From Polaribacter sp. (GTDB taxonomy: Bacteria; Bacteroidota; Bacteroidia; Flavobacteriales; Flavobacteriaceae), in NCBI GenBank assembly GCA_020740485.1, contig DYMN01000022.1, positions 1-39,706 on the forward strand: 39,706 nucleotides of DNA, given 5' to 3'. Below the pieces are notes generated by a model. It was not told where the DNA came from. It was given only the letters and a program-made list of their open reading frames with translations, and ran no database searches. Numbering within the stretch: the stretch's first letter is position 1; every line of letters starts with the position of its first letter. Positions 26,519 through 34,752 of the stretch are shown here, piece after piece. The position numbers and the translations under genes were made by a program.

Positions 26519-27133
26519 TTATGGGATGGGCTTGATTACTCTTCCCGGATTTCCTACTACCACGGCATGATCGGGAATGTCTTTGGTGATAACACTTCCT
26601 GCACCGATAGTACACCATTTACCAATAGTAATATTAGGTATCACCACCGCACCACTGCCAATATGAGTACCTTCGCCCACTAGCGCAGTTCCACTCAACG
26701 TAGCATTCGGTGAAATATGAACAAAGTCCCCTAAATGACAGTCGTGTTCAACCACTGCTGCCGTGTTGATGATACAATGTTTTCCAATAGTGGCATTGGC
26801 ATTAATCACAGCATTTGCCATCACAACACTACCTTCGCCTATGATTATAGGTTTAGCAAGTACTGCAGTCGGATGAATTGCTGTGGCAAAGGAAAGTACA
26901 TTTTTTTCTGCAATTTCTTTCCTAATTGTATTATTTCCAATACTAATGATGAAACTATATTCAGAGTTTTTAACAGCTAAATCAGTTTGTTTTACCTCAA
27001 TTCCATTGATTTCTTTCAATTGTTTATTATCATCAATAAAATAGGGAACAACGATATTTGACTTTTGCAATATGTCTAATATTACTTTGCCATGTCCGCT
27101 GGCGCCGTAGAGTATAATATTAGTAGTTTCCAT
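26519..27133 (-). CDS. pglD: Acetyltransferase, PglD/NeuD family
   Basis: A 204-residue protein with an N-terminal Rossmann-like PglD_N domain (IILYGASGHGKVILDIL) and a C-terminal left-handed beta-helix of hexapeptide repeats from about residue 90 (AVLAKPIIIGEGSVVMANAV onward), containing the catalytic His in AAVVEHDCHLGDF. It acetylates the 4-amino group of the UDP-amino sugar made by PglE, using acetyl-CoA. Its start overlaps the pglC end by 14 bases, so the two are translationally coupled; pglE is separated by the repeat-rich gap but lies on the same strand. Confidence 0.88.
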   Translation of the reverse strand: METTNIILYGASGHGKVILDILQKSNIVVPYFIDDNKQLKEINGIEVKQTDLAVKNSEYSFIISIGNNTIRKEIAEKNVLSFATAIHPTAVLAKPIIIGEGSVVMANAVINANATIGKHCIINTAAVVEHDCHLGDFVHISPNATLSGTALVGEGTHIGSGAVVIPNITIGKWCTIGAGSVITKDIPDHAVVVGNPGRVIKPIP

Positions 27134-27725
27134 TAAACGGTTCTATTGTGGCAGCATCTGCTGCGTTAATACCTTCCCTTTTTATGACTTTTAAAAGGGT
27201 TTTAAACAGTATTTTAATATCCAAAGATAAACAGATATGATCTACATACCAAACATCCAAGGCAAATTTCTCATTCCAACTGATGGCATTACGCCCGTTG
27301 ACCTGTGCCCAGCCGGTAATACCGGGTTTTACTTCGTGACGACGGTTTTGAAATTCGTTGTATAAATGCACATATTGGGTTAACAAAGGTCTGGGTCCTA
27401 TTAAACTCATATCGCCAATCAATACATTAATTAGTTGCGGTATTTCATCTAAGGAGGTTTTTCGTACCCATTTTCCCACGGTAGTCAATCGTGCCGCATC
27501 CGAAAGTAGGTTGCCTTGAGCATCTCGCTTGTCATTCATGGTTTTAAACTTGATGATGTGGAACACTTTTGAATTTCTGCCAGGACGAGGTTGTATGAAA
27601 AAGGGTTTACCTCCATTGGCAATGGTTAATAGCAACGTTACAATTAGGAACAATGGCGACAATAGGATAAGTCCTAATAAGGATAATAGGAAATCTATTA
27701 TAGGTTTGAGGAACTGTTTATACAT
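27120..27725 (-). CDS. pglC: Bacillosamine phosphotransferase PglC (sugar transferase)
   Basis: A 201-residue initiating glycan transferase of the small monotopic PglC class. One N-terminal hydrophobic segment (FLLSLLGLILLSPLFLIVTLLL) forms the re-entrant membrane helix. The catalytic motifs are present: KPFFIQPRPGRNSKVFHIIKFKTM, RKTSLDEIPQLINVLIGDMS (Asp-Glu dyad) and IGPRPLL, with KPGITGWAQVNGRNAISW near the C-terminus. It transfers phospho-diacetylbacillosamine from UDP to undecaprenyl phosphate and so starts glycan assembly on the cytosolic face. First gene of the pglC-pglD-pglE set. Confidence 0.92.
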   Translation of the reverse strand: MYKQFLKPIIDFLLSLLGLILLSPLFLIVTLLLTIANGGKPFFIQPRPGRNSKVFHIIKFKTMNDKRDAQGNLLSDAARLTTVGKWVRKTSLDEIPQLINVLIGDMSLIGPRPLLTQYVHLYNEFQNRRHEVKPGITGWAQVNGRNAISWNEKFALDVWYVDHICLSLDIKILFKTLLKVIKREGINAADAATIEPFNGNY

Positions 27726-27806
27726 TTTATTATCTGAAAAATTGTTTTCTATACTCGTAATGCAATATATAAAAAAAGAAAAAGTTTTTCATTGAATTAA
27801 AAATAA

Positions 27807-27847
27807 TTCATATATTTATTTGATGTTCAATCAATTAAATATATGAA
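27807..27847. promoter_or_regulatory. Long inverted repeat upstream of pglC
   Basis: TTCATATATTTATTTGA (27807-27823) and TCAATTAAATATATGAA (27831-27847) are complementary at 16 of 17 positions, with a 7-base spacer. It lies 82 bases upstream of the pglC start and could be an operator, a hairpin in the leader RNA, or a remnant of a mobile element. I see no promoter motif that decides this. Confidence 0.5.
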
Positions 27848-28427
27848 CAACATTTTGTAAAAGTACAAAATAATTTTAATAGAAACCTAACAAAGTGGTT
27901 CGGCGTTTCCATTTAAAAAAATTATCTCAAACTGATAATTTGAATTTTAAACTAATTTAACCAAAAGTGTCTGATATTAAGTTAATAGCCATAAATATTA
28001 CTTCTAAATGTATGTCGATTGACCCATAACATTAACAATTTAGTTTATTGAAAGGCACTTTTTTGGATGGATTAATTGAGAGAATAGTCTATGATAAACA
28101 CAGATGAAAATTATTTCCATAACTATTTAATTAGTTTAGAATCAGACGTAATTATACAAAACTTTTGATTCTTTTTAAACAAGAATTTTGAGGAAAATAG
28201 CACACTAACTTTTATTTGGTCTTTAAATAAATTTGGATTTCAAAGAGAATTAAGCCATCTAAATAAATTTAAACTGATAATACACTACGGGTTATATAAT
28301 CTTAACACAAGAATTATATTAATGTGATACATTTTTGATGTAAAATTTAATTATTCTTAAAACTACAACGTTTTCATTTTGTTTTTTTTATAATACACCT
28401 GTTTTTTTTCATTTTTTTTCAAAAAGA

Positions 28428-28471
28428 ATGACTTATGTCATAATTCAGGTTTTATATTTATGTTACATTTG
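28428..28471 (+). promoter_or_regulatory. CRP/FNR-like palindrome and promoter of the hydrogenase operon
   Basis: ATGACttatGTCAT (28428-28441) is a perfect 5-4-5 dyad, the geometry of CRP/FNR-family sites. TACATTTG at 28464-28471 matches the Bacteroidota -7 element TAnnTTTG. If transcription starts 5 bases after this element, at about 28476, the dyad centre (28434.5) falls at -41.5, the position used by class II FNR/CRP activators. No clear -33 TTTG is present, as expected if an activator replaces it. The hydG ATG lies about 90 bases further on. The rest of 27848-28427 has no gene and nothing else I can name. Confidence 0.5.
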
Positions 28472-28563
28472 TTACATAGTTTAAATAAAAAAATTATACC
28501 AGAATTTCCCTTCCAAAATTAATAGCACGACAACCAGTCACTATAAACTAAAACAACTTTTAA

Positions 28564-29991
28564 ATGAAATTTTATACACAACAATACGCTATTCCCGATG
28601 TTCCGATGCAAGCATTTATTGATTCAGAAGAAATATGGGATATTATAAAAAACACATCAACAAGTCCAGAAAAAGTTCTAGAAGTAATACAAAAAGCACT
28701 GAATAAAAATCGATTGAGTTTGCAGGAAGTGGCTGTGCTCATCAATGCCAACGACACTGCGTCGGTCAATGCAATAAAAGAAGGGGCAAAAGAATTGAAA
28801 AACAAAGTTTATGGCAACAGAATTGTGCTTTTTGCCCCATTATATATTGGTAATAAATGTTCAAATAATTGTTCGTACTGCGGTTTTCGTTCCACCAACA
28901 CAGAGGCTGAACGTAAAACATTGAGCGATTTGGAAATTACTCACGAAATAGAAGCCTTGCAAGAAAATGGACAAAAACGTTTGGTCTTGGTTTATGGCGA
29001 ACACCGTGAATATAGTCCTGAATATATTGCACATACCGTGAAAGTGGCTTATATTGTGAAAAAGAATTCAGGAGAAATAAGACGTGTCAACATCAATGCT
29101 GCTCCTTTGGATATCGAAGGTTTTAGAATTGTAAAAGAAGCAGGAATAGGAACTTATCAAATTTTTCAAGAAACGTATCATCCCGAAGCCTATAAATGGT
29201 ATCATTTGGGAGGAAAAAAATCCAATTTTGAAAATCGTCTTACAGCCCTTGACCGTGCGCAAGAAGCAGGTATAGACGATGTTGGTATTGGCGTTTTATT
29301 TGGTTTATATGATTGGCGTTTTGAAGTAATGGCATTGGTGCGCCACACCAACCATTTGGAAGCCTGTTATAATGTGGGTCCACATACCATTTCATTTCCA
29401 AGAATCAAAGACGCAGCCGGATGGGAAGTAGGAGACAAATATTTTGTTTCCGATGCTGATTTCACCAAACTTATAGCCATTTTACGTTTGGCAGTTCCCT
29501 ACACCGGAATGATTCTTACAGCGCGTGAACCTGCGAAATTAAGAGATGAAATCATCCAATTTGGAGTTTCTCAAATTGATGGGGGGACGAAAATTGAAAT
29601 TGGCTCTTATTCTGATACCCTAAATCTAAAACAAAACCTTAATCGTGAGCAATTTAAAATCAATGATGAACGCTCATTGGCAGAAATTATCGATGAATTG
29701 TTAGATAAGGAAATGATACCATCGTTTTGCACTGCTTGTTATCGCAAAGGTCGTACAGGTGAACATTTTATGGAATTTTCTGTTCCAGGATTTATCAAAA
29801 AATTCTGTACACCCAATGCCATATTAACCTTGGTGGAATATATTGAAGATTATGCTATTCCTTCCACAGCCCAAAAAGCATGGCAAATTATTGAAAAAAA
29901 TATTAATGAAATGGAAGATGATAAAATCAAAAGTTCATTAATAGAAAAAATTGAAAAAGTAAAAATGGGACAGAGAGACCTTTATTATTAG
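28564..29991 (+). CDS. hydG: [FeFe]-hydrogenase maturase HydG
   Basis: A 475-residue radical SAM enzyme that cleaves tyrosine and yields the CO and cyanide ligands of the H-cluster on an iron-cysteine synthon. The radical SAM motif is Cys99-x3-Cys103-x2-Cys106 (NKCSNNCSYCGF). The C-terminal auxiliary-cluster motif is Cys389-x2-Cys392-x22-Cys415, as in HydG and not in the related thiazole synthase ThiH. GGTKIEIGSY and the length also fit HydG. It is the first gene of a seven-gene plus-strand cluster with its own likely promoter at 28464. Confidence 0.95.
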   Translation: MKFYTQQYAIPDVPMQAFIDSEEIWDIIKNTSTSPEKVLEVIQKALNKNRLSLQEVAVLINANDTASVNAIKEGAKELKNKVYGNRIVLFAPLYIGNKCSNNCSYCGFRSTNTEAERKTLSDLEITHEIEALQENGQKRLVLVYGEHREYSPEYIAHTVKVAYIVKKNSGEIRRVNINAAPLDIEGFRIVKEAGIGTYQIFQETYHPEAYKWYHLGGKKSNFENRLTALDRAQEAGIDDVGIGVLFGLYDWRFEVMALVRHTNHLEACYNVGPHTISFPRIKDAAGWEVGDKYFVSDADFTKLIAILRLAVPYTGMILTAREPAKLRDEIIQFGVSQIDGGTKIEIGSYSDTLNLKQNLNREQFKINDERSLAEIIDELLDKEMIPSFCTACYRKGRTGEHFMEFSVPGFIKKFCTPNAILTLVEYIEDYAIPSTAQKAWQIIEKNINEMEDDKIKSSLIEKIEKVKMGQRDLYY

Positions 29992-30109
29992 ATATGAGTA
30001 TTGAGAAATGGAAAATAGATAAGTGAAAAATAATCTAAAACAAGAATTTTAGAAAGATTCAAATTTCAATATCGAAACAACTAAATACTAACGACTAAAG
30101 ACCACAAAT

Positions 30110-31330
30110 ATGTCAAAAGGTAAAGATTTAAAACCACACATTGGAATATACGGACGACGTAATGTAGGTAAAAGTTCATTTATCAACGCACTAACAGGTG
30201 TTGAGGTTGCTATTGTTTCTGAAATTGCCGGAACCACAACAGATCCGGTCAAAAAATCAATGGAGATTTTTGGAATTGGTCCTGCTATTTTGGTCGACAC
30301 AGCCGGAATTGATGATGTGGGTGACTTGGGGGAAAAACGTATTGAAAAAACCTTGCAAACCCTGCAACATATTGATGCAGCCATTTTGTTGATTTCTGAA
30401 AATAATTTTGGATTATTTGAACAAATGCTTATCAAAGAATTTCAACATTATAAGGTTGATTTTATGATAGTTCACAACAAAGAAGACATTGAAACTCTTG
30501 CAGATGTAACTCTCCACCAAATTAAAAAAATCACCAACGCACCCTTTGTATCGAGTAGTGTAAAAACTTCTAAAAATTTTGCAGAAGTAATAGAAACATT
30601 AAAATTAACCATTCCACAAACCGCATATCAAAAAAGCACTTTGTTTGGTGATATCATTCAAAAAAACGACATCGTTATGCTCATTACTCCCGTGGATAGC
30701 GAAGCCCCGGACGGAAGAATGATTCTACCCCAAGCCATGGCAATCCGTGATGTTTTAGATCACAATGGAGTGAACATTGTATTGAAAGAAACCGAAGTGG
30801 AACATTTTTTTAAGCACAATACTATCAAACCAAAATTGGTAGTAACCGATAGTCAAGCATTTGATTATGTGAGCAAAGTGGTTCCAAATGATGTGCAACT
30901 TACAGGTTTCAGTGTGGCTTATGCGCGAATGCGAGGTCCATTTGAAGAATATATAAGTGGTGTAAGAAAAATTTCTGACTTAAAAGACGGAGACCGTATA
31001 TTGATTTTGGAATCATGTGTACATCAAGTGAGTTGTGAAGATATTGGGCGTTTCAAAATTCCAAATTGGATACGAAAATTTTCCGGAAAACAATTAGAAT
31101 TTGACGTTACACCAGGTTTATCACCCGTAGAAAAACCCATAACAGATTATCAATTAGTTATTCAATGTGGGGGCTGTATGATCACCAAAAAGCAAGTTCA
31201 TAGCCGGCTGAAAGCCGCGCTGGATGCTGGAATTCCGGTCACCAATTATGGAATTGCCATCGCATATATGAATGGAATATTGGACAGAGCGGTAGAACCT
31301 TTCGTAGGGGTAAAAGTTAAAAGTTCATAA
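30110..31330 (+). CDS. hydF: [FeFe]-hydrogenase maturase GTPase HydF
   Basis: A 406-residue scaffold GTPase that carries the diiron precursor and delivers it to apo-hydrogenase. The N-terminal GTPase domain has the P-loop GRRNVGKSS (15-23), the switch Thr region AGTTTDP (40-46), the DTAG motif (63-66) and NKED (123-126). The C-terminal cluster-binding residues are Cys303-Val-His305 and Cys353-x2-Cys356 (CGGC), the CxH...CxxC pattern of HydF. It follows hydG after 118 bases without a terminator and is followed by a repeat-bearing gap before hydE. Confidence 0.95.
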   Translation: MSKGKDLKPHIGIYGRRNVGKSSFINALTGVEVAIVSEIAGTTTDPVKKSMEIFGIGPAILVDTAGIDDVGDLGEKRIEKTLQTLQHIDAAILLISENNFGLFEQMLIKEFQHYKVDFMIVHNKEDIETLADVTLHQIKKITNAPFVSSSVKTSKNFAEVIETLKLTIPQTAYQKSTLFGDIIQKNDIVMLITPVDSEAPDGRMILPQAMAIRDVLDHNGVNIVLKETEVEHFFKHNTIKPKLVVTDSQAFDYVSKVVPNDVQLTGFSVAYARMRGPFEEYISGVRKISDLKDGDRILILESCVHQVSCEDIGRFKIPNWIRKFSGKQLEFDVTPGLSPVEKPITDYQLVIQCGGCMITKKQVHSRLKAALDAGIPVTNYGIAIAYMNGILDRAVEPFVGVKVKSS

Positions 31331-31336
31331 AGTTTA

Positions 31337-31440
31337 TAAAGTCACGCAGAGCGTGATGGCGCTTTGCGCTCATTCGTAAAGTTCATAAAGATAAGTTAAT
31401 TAACACATTTCCAAATTTCCAAATTAACACATTTTCAAAC
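31337..31440. repeat. Dispersed repeats between hydF and hydE
   Basis: 31337-31380 is the second copy, inverted, of the 44-bp double-hairpin repeat at 6218-6261 (39 of 44 identical). It is followed at 31398-31440 by the AACACATTT/CAAATT repeat that also precedes the gene at 9106. These repeats replace any ordinary leader in front of hydE. Confidence 0.65.
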
Positions 31441-31497
31441 TTTAAAATTAAAAATATAGTCAACATATTAAACAAAGAATCTTTCGATAAACAAGAT

Positions 31498-32538
31498 TTG
31501 CTGTATCTACTTCAAGTTCAGGGAGAAGAGCGTAGTTTGTTGTTCGAAACTTCAAAAGCCATCAGAGATAATTTGTTGGGAAATCAAGTTTTTTTACGTG
31601 GCTTGATTGAATATAGCAATGTGTGTCAAAAAGATTGCTTGTATTGTGGCATTCGTAAATCTAATAATAATCAACAACGATATATGCTTAATAAGAAAGA
31701 AGTTATAGAATGTGCCAAATTCGCTTATGAGAATAAATATGGGAGTATTGTTATCCAATCCGGAGAGCGTCAGGATGCACTGTTTATTGCTAAAATTACT
31801 GCTTTTATCAAAGAAATTAAAAAAATGAGCAAAAGTGAACTAGGAATCACATTGTCACTTGGAGAGCAAAAACCAGAAGCATATCGTGAATGGTTTGAAG
31901 CAGGAGCACATCGTTATTTATTGCGAATTGAGTCGTCCAACGCTGAAATATATTCTAAGATTCATCCACAAAACCAACTTCACGATTTTGAAAAACGCAT
32001 TCAAGCATTACATGACATTCGCAAAGCGGGTTTTCAGTTGGGAACTGGTGTGATGATAGGATTACCTTTTCAAACCTTAGAGCATTTGGCAGACGATCTT
32101 TTGTTTCTTCAAAGAATCGATGTAGATATGGTGGGAATGGGACCCTATATTGAACATAAAGATACGCCGTTATACAGTTACAAAGATCAACTTTTACCAA
32201 GAAAAGAACGCTTGGAACTTACTTTCAAAATGATTGCCATCTTACGCATTATGATGAAAAACATCAACATTGCTGCTACCACCGCCTTGCAAGCCATTGA
32301 CCCAATGGGACGTGAAAAAGCAATAAAAATCGGTGCAAATGTCATTATGCCCAATATTACACCGGGTTCATTCAGGAAAAGTTACAAATTGTATGAAGAC
32401 AAACCATGCACAGATGAAGCCCCGGGTGAATGCACAGAATGTTTAGATGCCCGCATTCAGATGATTGGAAGCAAAATTTCTTATAATCAATGGGGTGATG
32501 CACCACATTTTACAAATAAAACAATAACACTCAATTAA
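31498..32538 (+). CDS. hydE: [FeFe]-hydrogenase maturase HydE
   Basis: A radical SAM enzyme, 346 residues from the TTG at 31498, that processes the HydG product toward the dithiomethylamine bridge of the H-cluster. The motif Cys43-x3-Cys47-x2-Cys50 lies in VCQKDCLYCGIR. Other family segments are YGSIVIQSGE, ITLSLGEQ, HRYLLRIESSN, GTGVMIGLPFQT, DMVGMGPYIEHKDTPL and ANVIMPNITP. The start is uncertain: codons upstream of the TTG (about 31456-31497, encoding VNILNKESFDKQD) continue the expected HydE N-terminal helix, yet there is no ATG, GTG or TTG before the in-frame stop at 31354. A rare ATA (31456 or 31465) or ATT (31447) start is possible. Confidence 0.9.
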   Translation: MLYLLQVQGEERSLLFETSKAIRDNLLGNQVFLRGLIEYSNVCQKDCLYCGIRKSNNNQQRYMLNKKEVIECAKFAYENKYGSIVIQSGERQDALFIAKITAFIKEIKKMSKSELGITLSLGEQKPEAYREWFEAGAHRYLLRIESSNAEIYSKIHPQNQLHDFEKRIQALHDIRKAGFQLGTGVMIGLPFQTLEHLADDLLFLQRIDVDMVGMGPYIEHKDTPLYSYKDQLLPRKERLELTFKMIAILRIMMKNINIAATTALQAIDPMGREKAIKIGANVIMPNITPGSFRKSYKLYEDKPCTDEAPGECTECLDARIQMIGSKISYNQWGDAPHFTNKTITLN

Positions 32539-32549
32539 ATAGTAACAAT

Positions 32550-32933
32550 ATGCCAATTATCAAATCAATTCAGGAGTTAAAATCTTTACGAGAAGAGATT
32601 CAAAATAAAAGAAAAAAAGATTTTTCAGAGCGACATCCTATCGAAATCAAAGTAGCAATGGCAACCTGTGGCATTGCATCGGGAGCAAAGCCAATTTTTG
32701 ATTTTCTAATAGAAGAATTGCCAAAACGCAATATTGCAGCCAATGTAAAACAAACAGGTTGTATGGGTTATTGCTATGCAGAACCCACACTTGAAATTAG
32801 AATACCCAACCAAGATCCGGTGGTTTTTGGCTATGTTGACCTTAAAAAAGCAGATGAAATTATTGAAAAATTCATCAAAAAAGGGGAATTAGTTGATGGA
32901 ATTATTCCCATAAATTATATTGTAGCAAACTAA
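32550..32933 (+). CDS. hndB: Thioredoxin-like [2Fe-2S] hydrogenase subunit, HndB type
   Basis: A 127-residue protein with a charged N-terminal helix and a thioredoxin-like ferredoxin domain. Cys40 (ATCGIASGA), Cys71 and Cys75 (TGCMGYCYAEP) are the cysteines visible; other HndB-like proteins known to me show the same three. HndB is a small electron-transfer subunit of the tetrameric NADP-reducing HndABCD hydrogenase of Desulfovibrio. It lies 11 bases after hydE and 26 bases before the NuoF-like subunit, so it belongs to the hydrogenase operon. Confidence 0.85.
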   Translation: MPIIKSIQELKSLREEIQNKRKKDFSERHPIEIKVAMATCGIASGAKPIFDFLIEELPKRNIAANVKQTGCMGYCYAEPTLEIRIPNQDPVVFGYVDLKKADEIIEKFIKKGELVDGIIPINYIVAN

Positions 32934-32959
32934 ATATTTATATCAAAATTTCTAAAAAT

Positions 32960-34732
32960 ATGAATACGCACAAAAAAAGAAATATTCTGATTTGCCAAGG
33001 TAGTACTTGTCATCAAGTTGCAAAAGAAAATTTGATCGATGCCTTCAAATCAAAATTAAAAGAATATCAATTAGATGAAGATGTGAAAGTGGTACAATCA
33101 GTTTGTTTTAATAAATGCACGGTTGGGCCCAATATCATCATCCATCCTGACAATGTTGAATATTCAACAGTAACATCCGATGATATTGATGAAATAATCA
33201 TGTTGCATTTGCTCAATGATAAAATTGTTGAAAGATTGGTATATAACCAAGTCTATGAAAACAGTGGTTCTGACAAAAAACAATACAGAATTGCACTTAG
33301 AAACTGTGGTTTTATCGATCCTGAAGTCATAGTAGATTATATCGAAAAAAATGGCTATGCAGCCTTAGGAAAATGTTTGACAGAATATACACCACAACAA
33401 GTAATAGATGAAATAAAAGCATCAGGTTTGAGGGGCCGTGGTGGTGGTGGTTTTTCAACCGGTTTGAAATGGGAAATCACCAGCAAAAGTGAAGCAGACC
33501 AAAAATATGTGGTATGCAATGCGGACGAAGGCGACCCGGGAGCATTTATGGATCGTTCTGTGTTGGAAGGCGACCCCCATTCCGTCATTGAAGCAATGGC
33601 AATTTGTGGTTATGCCATTGGAGCCACGAAAGGGATTGTGTATATCAGAGCAGAATATCCTTTGGCAATCAAGCGTTTACAAATTGCATTAAAACAAGCC
33701 AAAGAGTATGGTTTATTAGGAAGAGATATTCTTGGAACCGGATTTGAATTTGATATTTCTATTAAATATGGTGCAGGTGCTTTTGTGTGTGGTGAAGAAA
33801 CGGCTTTGATACATTCTATGGAAGGTTTGAGAGGTGAACCTACTTTGAAACCCCCGTTCCCTAGTGTTTCAGGCTATTTGGGAAAGCCAACTAATGTGAA
33901 TAATGTCGAAACTTTTGCTAATATTCCTGCGATAATTAATCGTGGTTCAAAATGGTTTGCATCTATTGGAACAGAAAAATCAAAAGGGACAAAAGTTTTT
34001 GCTCTTGCCGGGAAAGTAAATAATGTAGGTTTAGTTGAAGTGCCAATGGGAACAACCTTACGTGAAGTAATTTATGATATTGGTGGAGGAATCAAAGACG
34101 GTAAAAAATTCAAAGCCGTACAAACAGGTGGACCATCCGGTGGATGTTTGACAGAAAAACATTTGGACTTACCAATCGACTTCGATACGTTGATGGCTGC
34201 CGGTTCTATGATGGGTTCTGGTGGTATGATTATCATGGATGAAGATGATTGTATGGTTTCTATGGCGCGTTTTTATCTTGAATTTACAGTTGAAGAGTCT
34301 TGCGGGAAATGCGCCCCATGCCGTATTGGAAACAAACGCTTACATGAAATGCTCATCAAAATTTGTGACGATAAAGGCTCCGAAGAAGACCTAATGTTAC
34401 TGAAAAACTTGAGCACAGTTGTTAAAGATACATCTTTGTGTGGATTGGGTCAAACATCGCCCAATCCTATTTTATCCACCATGGAGAATTTTTATGACGA
34501 ATACCTTGCCCACGTTAAAGATCATAAATGTCCCGCTGGTCAATGCAAATCTTTCCAACGTTATTATATCAGTGAACAAAATTGTATTGGATGTATGGTT
34601 TGTGCTAGAAATTGCCCTGTAAATGCCATTTCAGGTGAAAAAAAAGAGGTTCATATCATCAATCAAGAAACTTGTATCAAATGTGGCGTTTGTATGGAAA
34701 AATGTAAGTTCGATGCCATTTATTTAAACTAA
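32960..34732 (+). CDS. hndC: NuoF-like diaphorase subunit of the hydrogenase (HydB/HndC)
   Basis: A 590-residue flavo-iron-sulfur protein that exchanges electrons with NAD(P)H. In order: an N-terminal thioredoxin-like [2Fe-2S] domain (Cys12, Cys17, Cys49, Cys53); the FMN and NADH site (RGRGGGGFSTG at 159-168, NADEGDPGAFMD at 187-198, GAGAFVCGEETALIHS at 271-286); an N3-type [4Fe-4S] site (Cys448, Cys451, Cys454, Cys494); and a C-terminal 2x[4Fe-4S] ferredoxin domain (Cys542/545/548/552 and Cys572/575/578/582). This full layout is that of HydB/HndC of [FeFe] hydrogenases, not of Complex I NuoF, which lacks both ends. In bifurcating enzymes the flavin here is the site where NADH and ferredoxin electrons are combined or split. 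Confidence 0.95.
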   Translation: MNTHKKRNILICQGSTCHQVAKENLIDAFKSKLKEYQLDEDVKVVQSVCFNKCTVGPNIIIHPDNVEYSTVTSDDIDEIIMLHLLNDKIVERLVYNQVYENSGSDKKQYRIALRNCGFIDPEVIVDYIEKNGYAALGKCLTEYTPQQVIDEIKASGLRGRGGGGFSTGLKWEITSKSEADQKYVVCNADEGDPGAFMDRSVLEGDPHSVIEAMAICGYAIGATKGIVYIRAEYPLAIKRLQIALKQAKEYGLLGRDILGTGFEFDISIKYGAGAFVCGEETALIHSMEGLRGEPTLKPPFPSVSGYLGKPTNVNNVETFANIPAIINRGSKWFASIGTEKSKGTKVFALAGKVNNVGLVEVPMGTTLREVIYDIGGGIKDGKKFKAVQTGGPSGGCLTEKHLDLPIDFDTLMAAGSMMGSGGMIIMDEDDCMVSMARFYLEFTVEESCGKCAPCRIGNKRLHEMLIKICDDKGSEEDLMLLKNLSTVVKDTSLCGLGQTSPNPILSTMENFYDEYLAHVKDHKCPAGQCKSFQRYYISEQNCIGCMVCARNCPVNAISGEKKEVHIINQETCIKCGVCMEKCKFDAIYLN

Positions 34733-34752
34733 TTTTTAAAAGTATTTTCAAA

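Noticed and set aside
28564-29991. ThiH (thiazole synthase) for the first maturase gene
   Set aside because: The C-terminal CxxC plus third Cys22 residues later and the hydE/hydF neighbours identify HydG.
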